From a bacterium (GTDB lineage: Bacteria; Patescibacteria; Paceibacteria; Moranbacterales; UBA1568): a stretch of 64,000 nucleotides of DNA. The notes under the pieces are model-generated. The model was not told the origin of the DNA. It was given only the letters and a program-made list of their open reading frames with translations, and did not search any database. Shown here piece after piece: positions 6,803 to 16,258 of this stretch. The number at the start of each line of letters is the position of its first letter. The first letter of the stretch is position 1. The position numbers and the translations under genes were made by a program. The stretch is from assembly GCA_021821305.1 (NCBI GenBank), contig JAKACP010000001.1, positions 682,001 through 746,000 on the forward strand. Reading direction: 5' to 3'.

Positions 6803-8593
6803 TCAGTTCCCCGGGGCCACTTCCTTCCAGTTGAAGTCGCAGGAGCGGCTACCTGCGCAGTTGTTCGTCCCACAGCCGTTCGCGTCGTTGAAAGTCTCTC
6901 CCTGACAGACATTCGGGGCGTTGGCACAGTCCTTGATGCAGACGTTGGGGACGGAGAAGGTGACCGAGAGATCCGTTACGGCGGAATAGGAGACATTAAC
7001 GACCTCGCTGTCGCCCGAGGCGGCAGTGTGCGCCTGGACCTGGCCTTTGACTGCGGTGAGGCCGACGGCATCATCGGGGCCGTTCGTGTCGCTGAACGTC
7101 GTGTCTTCATCGTCGGTCACGTCGCCCACTGCTTGGTCGCAGATGGCGGAGACATTGCGGCACAAGCGGAGATCGCGCGTCTCGTTCGGGCCGAGCGTGA
7201 TGGTGCCCCCGCTGAAATTGACGCTTCCGCTGTCGCAAGAATTGAGGCAAAGCTTGAACGATTCCGCCTTCGGAGCCGAGCAATTCGCGTCATCAGGGGT
7301 ATCAGGGAGACCGTCGGGACCGCCGCAGGCCCATTGGAACGCCGCCGCCCCGACATTATAAATCGCCGGATCGGAAGAAGGCGTACCGACCGAACAGAGA
7401 TCCGCCGCTCCGGACGGAGCGTTGACGGCGGAGACACCGTTCGCGGGACCGCAGACAGCCACCACCCCGACCGTAAAGCTCTGTGTCGGACTCGTCGCCA
7501 CGTTTCCCGCCCCATCGGTCGCCACGACGTAATACTCATGCGTCGACCCGGCCGGAAACGGGCCGGTCACCACGTTGCATAAAGCCGAGTTGGTATAGAA
7601 ATACGGACAGGTTTTTACGAGCACTCCGTCGAGATATATCCTGATCTGCGTGATGCCGGCAAGGGCGTCGGTCGCGGCTCCGGTGATAGTCACCTGATCG
7701 CTCACGGAGGGAGTCGGGGGTGAGTGCGTAGTGGCCGCGGTGAACGCCGGTTCGGCGGTATCGAGCAGGAAGGGGAAGTTATATCCCGATCGTTGCCCCA
7801 TAAGCACGTTCGGAGTGCTGAATCCCCCTCCCAAATTGTTATTCCCGTTGAGATTCAGATAATACATCCAGGTATAGACGCCATCGGGAAGGGTCTGCGC
7901 GGGCAGAGTCTTCGTCCCGGTTCCGCCGCTCACCGGCGCACCCGTTATCGGCTTCTTGACGACAACCTCTCCGGTAAACCAGTCGAGCACGAAGAGAAGC
8001 GCCCTCTGCACTCCGGTCGCTCCGTACGTCGAAGGGAAGTCATTCAATACGATCTCGTAGGTCGGGCTCGCATTCAGGTACACGCCCGACGGATCCGTGT
8101 GGCGATAATCGAATCCGGGCTCGCTTTTCGGGCGAAGCCATACGGTGGTCTGTATCAGTTTCCCTCTCGGCACCGTCGGGGCGTCGACCGCATTCCACAC
8201 GTACCCGCCATTGAAAGAATAGTAGGCTCCGCTGTTCGGGATGCTTATTTCCATGGCATCGGTATCGGGGTCGAAACAGACCGGTCCGATGGTGGAGACG
8301 CCTGAACCGTTCGCTTGGTCGACAAGATTATCGGATGCGTCATACACCTGGAAAGACGCGCTCGGAGGGGTGGCGAGACCGCCTGTTTCGAGATTTCGGA
8401 TGATGAGCTCATGCTTCACTTTGTCCGCTCCGCAGCTCACGTCGTCACCGACGATCGCGGACGCCATCGTCATCCAGCCGGACTTATCGACGGCATCGGC
8501 CGCCGTCGGAGACAGGAACAGCACGGAAAGGGAGAACAGAACGGATGCCGATATCGACCGAAGCCAATGACCGATCAAGAAATGCTTTTCCAT
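6803..8593 (-). CDS. Secreted protein with Ig-like domain and Cys-rich C-terminus
   Basis: 596 residues. A Sec signal peptide (about 1-36, ending TAADA) is followed by a beta-rich region with no named domain. An Ig-like/Big-type domain (about 285-375, TITGAATDALAGITQIRIYLDG) follows, then a C-terminal part with repeated Cys spacing. The latter includes CGPANG and CSVGTPSSDP, the layout CPR genomes use in surface proteins; this region probably holds several disulfides. No membrane anchor or sorting motif is visible. Probably an exported adhesin or envelope protein. It starts 28 bases after the neighbouring membrane-anchored protein, so the two may be one transcript. Confidence 0.75.
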   Translation of the reverse strand: MEKHFLIGHWLRSISASVLFSLSVLFLSPTAADAVDKSGWMTMASAIVGDDVSCGADKVKHELIIRNLETGGLATPPSASFQVYDASDNLVDQANGSGVSTIGPVCFDPDTDAMEISIPNSGAYYSFNGGYVWNAVDAPTVPRGKLIQTTVWLRPKSEPGFDYRHTDPSGVYLNASPTYEIVLNDFPSTYGATGVQRALLFVLDWFTGEVVVKKPITGAPVSGGTGTKTLPAQTLPDGVYTWMYYLNLNGNNNLGGGFSTPNVLMGQRSGYNFPFLLDTAEPAFTAATTHSPPTPSVSDQVTITGAATDALAGITQIRIYLDGVLVKTCPYFYTNSALCNVVTGPFPAGSTHEYYVVATDGAGNVATSPTQSFTVGVVAVCGPANGVSAVNAPSGAADLCSVGTPSSDPAIYNVGAAAFQWACGGPDGLPDTPDDANCSAPKAESFKLCLNSCDSGSVNFSGGTITLGPNETRDLRLCRNVSAICDQAVGDVTDDEDTTFSDTNGPDDAVGLTAVKGQVQAHTAASGDSEVVNVSYSAVTDLSVTFSVPNVCIKDCANAPNVCQGETFNDANGCGTNNCAGSRSCDFNWKEVAPGN

Positions 8594-8621
8594 ACGATCA
8601 CATTAAATATAAATAAAGCGC

Positions 8622-9095
8622 CTATTCGGCGCCGACCTCCGAATTGACGCGAGGGAATTCCTTCTGCCCAACGACCGCAAGCGACACGGCGGAAAAATCC
8701 GTCTGTTCCGTATCCGAAAGACCCTCCACTCGGAGCGACACCTTGTCCGAAGGCGCGAGCGTGTCCATGCTCGTCGCGGTCGCACTTCCCGTCGTTCCGT
8801 CGGAGGAAGGTATCGCTATCGAGTAGATCTTCCCATCCTTGTCGCTCAGCACGCGGATATAGGAATTCTCCATGTCGACCGCGACGACGACGCCGGTAAG
8901 CTCCTCTATCGGGGCCTTTTTCGTCTCATCCTCTGCCTGGGTGATCGGCGGTTTCATCCGCTCGGAAGCGGGAAAGGGTGCGACCCGGCTCATTTCGCTC
9001 ACCGCGAGGAGAAGAACGAGGATCAGGGTGAGTCCGAGCGCCACGAGCGCGTACTTGAGAAGCTTCTCCTGCCTCGACGGTCGTTCGACGAACAT
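8622..9095 (-). CDS. Membrane-anchored protein with a DUF5666-like OB domain
   Basis: 157 residues. A basic N-terminus and one membrane helix (about 13-32) lead into an extracytoplasmic linker. A small beta domain follows (about 63-145), with TGVVVAVD, YIRVLSDKDGKIYSI and DKVSLRVEG, resembling DUF5666-type domains of other CPR proteins. No catalytic residues are apparent. It is transcribed from an extended -10 promoter at 9122-9130 and lies upstream of the large secreted protein, perhaps in one operon. Function unknown. Confidence 0.72.
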   Translation of the reverse strand: MFVERPSRQEKLLKYALVALGLTLILVLLLAVSEMSRVAPFPASERMKPPITQAEDETKKAPIEELTGVVVAVDMENSYIRVLSDKDGKIYSIAIPSSDGTTGSATATSMDTLAPSDKVSLRVEGLSDTEQTDFSAVSLAVVGQKEFPRVNSEVGAE

Positions 9096-9121
9096 ATTCG
9101 TTGATTTGTGTTTATACGATT

Positions 9122-9130
9122 ATTATACCA
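9122..9130 (-). promoter_or_regulatory. Extended -10 promoter element
   Basis: The minus strand reads TGGTATAAT (TGn plus TATAAT), about 27 bases upstream of the ATG at 9095. Only a weak -35 (TTCATT, 17 bases upstream) is present. The same TGTGGTATAAT word recurs before the gene at 50377. Confidence 0.65.
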
Positions 9131-9137
9131 CATTTCG

Positions 9138-9168
9138 TAAAAAAAATGAACCCTTGTCAAGGGCTCAT
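9138..9168 (-). terminator. lepA intrinsic terminator
   Basis: On the minus strand ATGAGCCCTTG pairs with CAAGGGTTCAT and runs into eight T residues. The stem overlaps the lepA stop codon. Confidence 0.8.
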
Positions 9169-10976
9169 TTCTTGAGTATCGCGAGGAACGCCTCCGACGG
9201 TATCGAGACCCGGCCGCGACCGAGCGATTCCATCTTCTTTTTGCCCTTCTTCTGCTTTTCGAGCAGTTTTTTCTTGCGGGAAAAGTCCCCGCCGTAGAGC
9301 TTGCCCGTGACATCCTTGCGATACGCCGCGATCGTCTCGCGCGCGATGACCTTGCCGCCGATCGCCGCCTGGATCGCCACGGCGAAGTTCTGCCGCGGGA
9401 TCACGTCCTTGAGCTTTTCCACGGTCCGCTTGCCCTCGTCATAGGCGCGGTCCTTGGGCACCATGCGGGAAAACGCATCGACGCGGTCGTTGGCGACGAG
9501 GATATCGAGCTTCACCACGTCGCTCGGCCGATACCCGATCGGCTCGTAGTTCATGGATGCGTAGCCCGACGAAGCGCTCTTGAGCTCGTCATGAAAATTG
9601 ACGATGACTTCCATCAAGGGCGCCTCGAAGGAAAGCAGTACCCGATCCGCGTCCAGATATTCCGTATTCTTGTATTCCGCCCGTATCGACTGCGCGAGAT
9701 TCATGATGCCACCGAGAAATTCGCCCGGCGCCACGATCGAAAGATCGACATAGGGTTCATAGATGCGCTCGATGCCGGCGGGATCCGGCATATCCACCGG
9801 CGAGTAGAGCGCGATGCGCTCGGATGTGTCGCGCATCTCGAGCTCGTAGACGACCGACGGCGTCGTGATCGTCGGCTCCATGCCGAACTCACGCCGCAGA
9901 CGCTCCTGGATGATCTCCATGTGGAGCAGTCCGAGGAATCCGCACCGGAACCCGCGGCCGAGCGCCTGGTTGGATTCCGGCTCGAAGGCGAACGCCGCAT
10001 CGTTGAGCTTGAGCTTCTCGAGCGCGTCGCGCATGAGGCCGTACTCGTCGCCGTCGACCGGATAGAGGCTCGCGTAGACGACCGGCTTGATCTCCTTGTA
10101 TCCGGGCAGCGGTAGGGCGGTCACCGTCTCGCGTTCGCGCGGCCGGAGCGTGATCGTATCGCCCACGCGGCAATACGAGACGTCCTTGAGCCCCGTGGCG
10201 ATATATCCGATATCGCCCGCGGACAGCGCCGGACAGGCGACGAGCTTGGGCGAGAACGTCCCGACTTCGATCGCAAGGCTTTCCTGGCCCGTGCCGATCA
10301 TCCGGATCGCCGTATCCCGGGATACCGTGCCGTCCACCACCCGCGCGTACGCGACGACTCCCTTGTAGGTATCGTAGACCGAATCGAAGATGAGCGCGCG
10401 GAGCGGCTTATCGGGATCGCCTTTCGGCGCCGGCACCCGCTCGATCACCCGTTCGAGGACGTCCTTGACGCCGAGACCCGTTTTTCCCGATGCCTCGAGG
10501 ATATCGCTCTCCTTGCAGCCGAGGATGTGCACGATCTCCTTTTTCGTCTTCTCGACCTCGGCGTTCGGAAGGTCGATCTTGTTCACGACCGGGACGACCT
10601 CGAGCCCCTGGTCGATCGCGAGATAGAGGTTGGCGAGCGTCTGCGCCTGCACGCCCTTGGTCGCGTCGACGAGCAGGATCGCTCCTTCGACCGCGGCGAG
10701 CGATCGGGAGACCTCGTAGTGGAAGTCCACGTGTCCCGGCGTATCGATCAGGTTGAGCTCATAGTCCGTCCCGGCATAGGGATAGAGCATCTTCACCGGC
10801 TGCAGCTTGATCGTGATACCGCGCTCCCGCTCGAGGTCCATCTGATCGAGGAGCTGTTCCTTCATTTTCCGGCCCTCGACGGTATGCGTGAGCTCGATCA
10901 ACCGGTCGGCCAGGGTCGATTTCCCGTGGTCGATATGCGCTATTATACAAAAATTTCTTATATTGGATTGATTCAT
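9165..10976 (-). CDS. lepA: Elongation factor 4 (LepA) back-translocase GTPase
   Basis: 603-residue translational GTPase that acts on stalled or mis-translocated ribosomes. G1 AHIDHGKST (13-21), G2 RGITIK, G3 DTPGHVDF and G4 NKID are all present. EF-G-like domains follow, then the LepA-specific C-terminal domain (KKKLLEKQKKGKKKM near the end). Length is normal. The first 14 or so codons are AT-rich (AAT, ATA, AGA, TTT, TGT), while the rest uses GC-rich codons. A GC-rich remnant of the same 5' end lies just upstream (see 10981-11067). No Shine-Dalgarno sequence. Confidence 0.97.
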   Translation of the reverse strand: MNQSNIRNFCIIAHIDHGKSTLADRLIELTHTVEGRKMKEQLLDQMDLERERGITIKLQPVKMLYPYAGTDYELNLIDTPGHVDFHYEVSRSLAAVEGAILLVDATKGVQAQTLANLYLAIDQGLEVVPVVNKIDLPNAEVEKTKKEIVHILGCKESDILEASGKTGLGVKDVLERVIERVPAPKGDPDKPLRALIFDSVYDTYKGVVAYARVVDGTVSRDTAIRMIGTGQESLAIEVGTFSPKLVACPALSAGDIGYIATGLKDVSYCRVGDTITLRPRERETVTALPLPGYKEIKPVVYASLYPVDGDEYGLMRDALEKLKLNDAAFAFEPESNQALGRGFRCGFLGLLHMEIIQERLRREFGMEPTITTPSVVYELEMRDTSERIALYSPVDMPDPAGIERIYEPYVDLSIVAPGEFLGGIMNLAQSIRAEYKNTEYLDADRVLLSFEAPLMEVIVNFHDELKSASSGYASMNYEPIGYRPSDVVKLDILVANDRVDAFSRMVPKDRAYDEGKRTVEKLKDVIPRQNFAVAIQAAIGGKVIARETIAAYRKDVTGKLYGGDFSRKKKLLEKQKKGKKKMESLGRGRVSIPSEAFLAILKK

Positions 10977-10980
10977 GTTT

Positions 10981-11067
10981 CCGTGATATGGGCGACCTGC
11001 CCCGTGAAATCGCCAAAGCGATATTTTACGGGGTGATGCAGAAATTTCGGATATTGGCTTGATTCAT
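10981..11067 (-). pseudogene. Remnant of an earlier lepA 5' end, split by a palindrome
   Basis: The minus strand from 11067 encodes MNQANIRNFCITP and stops at 11026; functional lepA starts MNQSNIRNFCIIAH. The match (about 28 of 34 bases) breaks at ATCA, where a 34-base palindrome (11000-11033, CCCCGT...ACGGGG arms) is inserted. The old sequence then resumes as TCGCCCATATC-ACGG, which fits codons for I-A-H-I-(D)-H-G with four bases missing. It uses GC-rich codons, unlike the start of the functional gene. It is either a scar of insertion and recombination or a leader peptide. Confidence 0.7.
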
Positions 11068-11127
11068 AAGTATTTCAAGACTTTTCCAAGCCTAGCGCAA
11101 AAGATGAAAAAGCGGAAGCATCTACGC

Positions 11128-11208
11128 ATCCGTTCCTGTTTTGGAATTTGAAGTTTCGGATTTGTGATTTGTTTGGCTTTTGTGATTTGAAATTTGTCAT
11201 TTCCGCGA
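11128..11208. repeat. Dispersed CACAAA-type intergenic repeat, copy A
   Basis: Low-complexity spacer after murJ whose minus strand contains TCAAATCACAAAAGCCAAAC (forward position 11171-11190) and further CAAAT/CACAAA words. The same core occurs at 54554-54574 and 57027-57047. No coding potential and no strong terminator structure. Confidence 0.65.
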
Positions 11209-11214
11209 AGCGGC

Positions 11215-12876
11215 TTACCATTCCCCTTTCTCCGGATGACCCTCGACGCTCGAGGCGACTTCCGGCTGTCGGAGCACCTTCCCGAGCACCCATCGCTTGA
11301 GCGATCGGAATTCCTCGATACGGAGCCACCAGCTCGCGATGAGGAAGGCCGCGAGACCGACCGAAACGCCGAAGAGGAGCTGGAGGAACACCTCCGCGAA
11401 CGTGTCGAGCGGCGACGGTGCGAGGATGAAGACCGATTTGGAAAGCTGGGCGATCGCCCCGGCGAATACCGTGGCGAGCACGATCCGCATGCTTCCGGAA
11501 AAAAGATCGGCGTCGTTCCATCCCGATACCCGCTTGCGCAGGAAAAAGAGAAGGAGTGCGAAGTTGACGATGCTCCCCGCGGAAAAAGCCATCGCGAGCG
11601 CGTCGACGTCGAAGTAGGGAAGGAGGAGCGGCATGAGCGCGATGTGGACGGCCTCGGCCGCGAGCGCGATATAGAGAGGCGTCTTCGTATCCTGGATCGC
11701 GTAGAATCCGCGGGCGAAGAGCGGGATGAGCCCCTGTGCGAAGAGACTCACCGACAGCCAGGCGAGAACGCCGAAGGTCGCGATGGTGTCCTCCCAGTCG
11801 AACTGCCCGGACCCGAGAATGACGCGGACGAACTGCGCGCGGAAGATGATGAGCAGCATCGATATCGGCACGACGAAGAAGAGGATCCTCCGCGCCGTGG
11901 CGGCCAAGGTCGAGAAAAAATCCCGATCGTCCTTCTTGGAAGCGGCGAGCGAGAGCATCGGGAACGCGGCGAGCGAAAACGCGACCGCGAAGAGTCCGAT
12001 CGGAATGCTCTGGATATTGGAAGCGAGCGTGAAGACCGCGAGACTTCCGGAAGCGAGCGAGGACGCGAATACCGTGGTGAGAAGGAGTCCGATCTGATTC
12101 GCCGCCATCCCGAGCGAACGCGGTATCATAAGCATCGTCACGCGACGGACCATGGGGTCGAACGAGAGCTTTCGGCGGAACGCACTGAGCGGGAAGCCCG
12201 AGGAGCGGACCGCGGGGATCTGCACGAGCATGTGGAGGAACGCACCCGCGACGACCCCCCATGCCAGTCCGGAGACGCCCATTTCCGGAACGAGAAAGAT
12301 CACTCCGGCGATGATGCCGAGATTGTAGAATATCGGCGCGAACGAGTACGCGACGAACCGGCGGAACGAGACCAATACCCCTCCGAACACCGCGCTTATG
12401 CCGAGCAGTATGGGAGAGAGGAGCATGATGCGAGTCAGCTCCGCTACTGCCGCCTGTTTGTCCGGGGAAAAGCCCGGCACGAGCACCGTGACAAGCCATG
12501 GCGCGACGGCGAACACCATGACCGACAACGCGCCGAGGAGTATGATCATCCACTCGAGCATCCCGGTCGCGAGCTTCCATGCCTCTTTCTCCTTCCCTCG
12601 GGCGACAAGATCGGTGAAGACCGGGACGAAAGCCGCCGAGAGCGCTCCCATGACGAGAAGATTGTAGAGGAGGTCGGGAATCCGGAAAGCCGCATAGTAG
12701 GCGTCGAGGACGTCGCCCGCGCCGAATTGCGACGCGAGGAGCCGGTCGCGCAGGAACCCGAGGATCCGGCTCACGACGCCGGCGGCCGCGATGATGAACG
12801 CGGCGGCCGCGATCGTCTTGGCCGGCGCATTCGTCCATCCGTGAAGGGACCGCATGAGTTTCTTGAGGAGTGCCAT
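11215..12876 (-). CDS. murJ: Lipid II flippase MurJ (MviN)
   Basis: 553-residue MOP-superfamily membrane protein that moves lipid II across the cytoplasmic membrane. The N-terminal signature GVVSRILGFLRDRLLASQFG (about 33-52) with its essential Arg residues is present. So are the PxxxP-type loop ALSAAFVPVFTDL and about 14 predicted membrane helices. Length is slightly above typical (510-530) because of a C-terminal cytoplasmic tail. It lies 22 bases after the DUF4012 gene, at the end of the galU-orf-GT4-DUF4012-murJ row. Confidence 0.96.
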   Translation of the reverse strand: MALLKKLMRSLHGWTNAPAKTIAAAAFIIAAAGVVSRILGFLRDRLLASQFGAGDVLDAYYAAFRIPDLLYNLLVMGALSAAFVPVFTDLVARGKEKEAWKLATGMLEWMIILLGALSVMVFAVAPWLVTVLVPGFSPDKQAAVAELTRIMLLSPILLGISAVFGGVLVSFRRFVAYSFAPIFYNLGIIAGVIFLVPEMGVSGLAWGVVAGAFLHMLVQIPAVRSSGFPLSAFRRKLSFDPMVRRVTMLMIPRSLGMAANQIGLLLTTVFASSLASGSLAVFTLASNIQSIPIGLFAVAFSLAAFPMLSLAASKKDDRDFFSTLAATARRILFFVVPISMLLIIFRAQFVRVILGSGQFDWEDTIATFGVLAWLSVSLFAQGLIPLFARGFYAIQDTKTPLYIALAAEAVHIALMPLLLPYFDVDALAMAFSAGSIVNFALLLFFLRKRVSGWNDADLFSGSMRIVLATVFAGAIAQLSKSVFILAPSPLDTFAEVFLQLLFGVSVGLAAFLIASWWLRIEEFRSLKRWVLGKVLRQPEVASSVEGHPEKGEW

Positions 12877-12898
12877 AAAGGTATCGGTATGAATCTGC

Positions 12899-15139
12899 CT
12901 ATCGTCCGGTGAATACCGTCCCGAAAAAGACGTCGGTCGTCAGCCGTTTTTCGAACGAACGCTCGGTCTCGCCGGAAACCGCGTCGCCCGAGTCCCAGAT
13001 GGGCGTGTAACTTTCCGGAAACGAGAGGGTGTGGCGGAGTCCGCTCCCGACGCTCCCGGATTGCTTCTGGAAGAGGAGCGAATAGGAAGCCGGCTCATCT
13101 TCGCGCGGATCCACGACGAACGGCAGGCGATAGACATACTCGACCGTGACGCTCTCGCCGGGACTCACGTAGACCCAGTTGCCGAACACCGTTTTCCCCG
13201 ACTCGACGGAAATCCTCGTGCCGGTCTCATGTATCGTCGTCTCCCGTTCCTCGCGCTCGACATCCGGGTCGGGCCGGAACCCGAGCGCGTCATAATCGAT
13301 CGGCGCTTTCGGGAATTCGTACGTATGGCCCTTCGCGGACAGGAGCTCGGACCCTTCGGGCACGTAGACCCGCATATAATCCGAATTCACCTTGTTCCAC
13401 CATTCATATGGCGTGTTTCCTCCCCTATGCTTCCGCGTAATCCGTATCGTGTCAAGCACCGATCCGTCCGCCTGTATGGCGGCCTTGTGTTCGATCGACT
13501 CGTCGATGACGCCGTCCGTCTTGTAACCGTTGAGATTCGTATGCACGACGCTCGCGTAATCCCCCGACGTCCCGAGCAACCGTCCCGACCAGCCCGCCTT
13601 GTCGATCAGTCGCTCGACCTCGGCGTTCCTCGAATAGAGCAATATCTGGCGTTCGGACAATCCCTTCGACAGGCCGCCCACGATAGCGAGCACCGAGTCG
13701 GCGCTCTTCGTCTGGAACAGCCGCTCCAGGAGAAGCGGAGCCAGGTCCGAGAGGATTTTTTTCGGCTGATTGAGTTCCTTGTCATACTTCACCTCGACCT
13801 CTTCCTGGACGGCTTCCATGAAATTGTCCGCATCGATCGACACCCCGTACTCCGGAAGCTCGATGGGTCCGGTGAGCCGGAGGAGATCCTCGATGACCGA
13901 AGGCGTGAGCGTCACGACGCCATCGACCGTCGGCCCGCCGGTCTTCTCGTAGAAAACGATCGCCTTTTCCGCCGAGGTCGGGAAATCCGGCCACCAGTTC
14001 GAATCATGCAGGCTCCACCCCGCGCTCACCTTCCGTATCGGTGCTGGCGGGATGATATCCTCCTTGAACTGTCCGTCGGGATTGAAGATGCCGTCGATGA
14101 AGAATTTCCGGACATGTCCGTGCGTCACTTCGAGGAGCCCGTAGCTCCCGATGAACCCGCCGGTCGGCCGGAGCTCGTGATTGTTCTGGAAGAGGAAGAG
14201 GTAGAGCCGCGGGCCGTTTTCCCCGAGCAGATCGCGGACCAGCCGTCCGTTTTCCCCGAACCCGGCGACCGCCGTCCGGACCGTCGGGAGATTGCTCCGC
14301 AGGAGCGCGAACGCTTCGCGCTTGTCCTCGGGGATGTCCGCCTCGTCGACGCGCGAAAAACTCTCCTCCGCGAGCGCAAGCTCTCGTGAGGCCGTCTTGG
14401 CGAATTCCTCGGCATCCGTCGCGAGCGAGAGAAACGACGTATCCGCCCCGGCAAGACCCGCCCCGGTCGCCCCCGGCTCGGGAAGCAACGCGAGCATCCC
14501 GCTCATCGCCTCGCCGGCCGCGGCGAGGTGCCGCGCTCCCTCGAGCGCGCCCTGTCCCGATGAGATCTTGGAAAGGCCGGGAAGGAATCTCGACGCCTTG
14601 GCGAGCTCGTTGCCGATGAACCCGATCGCATCGGTCGCGTTCGCGAAGGATCGGTGCGCCGCCGAAAAATCGGCCGCGGAATCGGCGAACCGTGCGGACG
14701 AGAGATGCTCCACCGCCCGCATCGCCGCGGCGAGCCCGTCGGAGCTCTCGCCGAGCACCTCGCCGCGTATGGAGGATATCCGCTCCGCGCCGAGCACTCC
14801 CAGTCCGAGAAACAGCATGAGTATCGATGCGAACATGAGCGGACGGACATGCCTGATTCCTTCCGCAGGAGCCGGGGAAACGTGCGGCGGCGGCGGAGCG
14901 GCATGCTCCGTCAATCCGTCCCCCGCCAGAATGACATTCATGTCGGGCTGGCGCTCGGCGCGGGCGAGAAACTCATCGAGAGACAGGATCGGCTCCGCCC
15001 CGGTAGTGAACGGACGCGGCGAAAAGGCGGGAGCCGAAGCCGACTCCCCCCGGGCAGGAACGATCGGTCCGGGTGTCCGTCTCCGGACATCGGACATCCG
15101 CGGCGGATCAGCGGCTTTCGTTTTCGGAAAAGAATCCAT
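12899..15139 (-). CDS. DUF4012 domain-containing membrane protein
   Basis: 746 residues. The first 90 or so residues are Pro/Ala-rich and probably cytoplasmic. One membrane helix (about 102-120) is followed by a helical region (125-310) and the DUF4012 core. The core includes NNHELRPTGGFIGSYG and SNWWPDFPTSAEKAIVFYEK (about 320-415). The C-terminal beta-rich part ends without a second anchor. DUF4012 proteins are widespread in CPR next to polysaccharide genes and their activity is unknown; a role in surface polymer transfer is inference from the GT4 and rml neighbours. Close spacing on both sides suggests co-transcription. Confidence 0.9.
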   Translation of the reverse strand: MDSFPKTKAADPPRMSDVRRRTPGPIVPARGESASAPAFSPRPFTTGAEPILSLDEFLARAERQPDMNVILAGDGLTEHAAPPPPHVSPAPAEGIRHVRPLMFASILMLFLGLGVLGAERISSIRGEVLGESSDGLAAAMRAVEHLSSARFADSAADFSAAHRSFANATDAIGFIGNELAKASRFLPGLSKISSGQGALEGARHLAAAGEAMSGMLALLPEPGATGAGLAGADTSFLSLATDAEEFAKTASRELALAEESFSRVDEADIPEDKREAFALLRSNLPTVRTAVAGFGENGRLVRDLLGENGPRLYLFLFQNNHELRPTGGFIGSYGLLEVTHGHVRKFFIDGIFNPDGQFKEDIIPPAPIRKVSAGWSLHDSNWWPDFPTSAEKAIVFYEKTGGPTVDGVVTLTPSVIEDLLRLTGPIELPEYGVSIDADNFMEAVQEEVEVKYDKELNQPKKILSDLAPLLLERLFQTKSADSVLAIVGGLSKGLSERQILLYSRNAEVERLIDKAGWSGRLLGTSGDYASVVHTNLNGYKTDGVIDESIEHKAAIQADGSVLDTIRITRKHRGGNTPYEWWNKVNSDYMRVYVPEGSELLSAKGHTYEFPKAPIDYDALGFRPDPDVEREERETTIHETGTRISVESGKTVFGNWVYVSPGESVTVEYVYRLPFVVDPREDEPASYSLLFQKQSGSVGSGLRHTLSFPESYTPIWDSGDAVSGETERSFEKRLTTDVFFGTVFTGR

Positions 15140-15148
15140 GATGATTCG

Positions 15149-16258
15149 CTAGTGGTGATACGCGGCGAGCGACGCCTTCGCCATATCTTCCCATCGGAAT
15201 TTCGCGGCCTGAAGGCGTCCTTTCCGCGACAGGGTTTCCCGCAGCTCGGAATCGGAGAGAACCGCTTCGATCCGATCCGCGAACTCGTCCGGATTCTCCG
15301 GATCGGCATAGAGCGCGGCATCGTCGAGCACTTCCGGAAGCGATCCTCGGGACGAGGCGATGACCGGTGTCCCGAAACGCATCGCCTCGAGCGGAGGCAG
15401 TCCGAATCCCTCGTAGAGCGACGGGAACACGTATCCGACGGCGCCGCGATAGAGCGACGCGAGCTCGGGATCCGTCCGGTATCCGGCGAACACGATGTTC
15501 CGCACTCCCGAGTCCGTGACCGCGCGCGCGAGCCGCCGGTAGAAGAAATCCTCCTTCCCGACGAGCACGAAACGGATATCCGGAAACCGCCGCGCGAGAG
15601 CTACGAATATCTCGAGATTCTTATGCGGATACGCGTTTCCGACGTAGAGGAAGTACGGTGACAGTATATCACGGCTCGCGACTTCGGCGGCGCCTTCTTG
15701 CCTGCCGGATGATCCGTCACCGATCTCGCATCCCTCGTATGCGACGAGCACCTTGCCCTCGGCCGACGGATACTCGCGCACTATGTCCTTCTCCGTGAAA
15801 TGCGATACCGTGATGATGGCACGCGCGCGACGCACCGCGGACGCTATCGTGAGCCGATAGGCGAGAAACTTCAGCCGATAGAGAAGCGGGGTCCGGGTCG
15901 TGTTCCGGACGGTCGGGTATCGGAGGAGGATGAGGTCGTGTATCGTCACCACGAACGGCCTCCGATAGAGGAGCGGCACGTTGAAGTGCGGGAAATGGAC
16001 GAGATCGAGCCGATACCGGCGGAGGAGGAAGGGAAACAGGATCTGCTCGCCCCAGCCGTACCACGGATGATCCGCGAGCACCTTGCGGAACGATTCCGAC
16101 TTCGGCACATACTCGTCGAAGTTCTCTTTTCGGAGAAAGATGAAGAACTCGTCTCCGGGCGGAGCGATCGTTTCGAGATGTTCGATGAGTTTTTCCGTAT
16201 AGCGCCCCAGACCCTTGCCGACGGATCCGTAGAAGCGCGCGTCGATACCGATCCTCAT
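15149..16258 (-). CDS. Glycosyltransferase family 4
   Basis: 369-residue GT-B fold retaining glycosyltransferase using a nucleotide sugar. The N-terminal acceptor domain begins MRIGIDARFYG with a Gly-rich loop GKGLGRYTEKL. The C-terminal donor domain has the YVGNAYPHKNLE motif and the signature EGFGLPPLEAM (E-x7-E) near 280-290. Its ATG overlaps the preceding gene by 4 bases, indicating translational coupling. With galU and rmlABCD in the same stretch, a rhamnose- or glucose-containing surface glycan is a reasonable product; acceptor unknown. Confidence 0.93.
   Translation of the reverse strand: MRIGIDARFYGSVGKGLGRYTEKLIEHLETIAPPGDEFFIFLRKENFDEYVPKSESFRKVLADHPWYGWGEQILFPFLLRRYRLDLVHFPHFNVPLLYRRPFVVTIHDLILLRYPTVRNTTRTPLLYRLKFLAYRLTIASAVRRARAIITVSHFTEKDIVREYPSAEGKVLVAYEGCEIGDGSSGRQEGAAEVASRDILSPYFLYVGNAYPHKNLEIFVALARRFPDIRFVLVGKEDFFYRRLARAVTDSGVRNIVFAGYRTDPELASLYRGAVGYVFPSLYEGFGLPPLEAMRFGTPVIASSRGSLPEVLDDAALYADPENPDEFADRIEAVLSDSELRETLSRKGRLQAAKFRWEDMAKASLAAYHH

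Noticed and set aside
11194..12912. Very long open frames antisense to murJ, dnaJ, DUF4012 and other genes
   Set aside because: They are low-complexity Arg/Glu/His-rich translations produced by GC-rich codon bias on the other strand; the sense genes have clear families.
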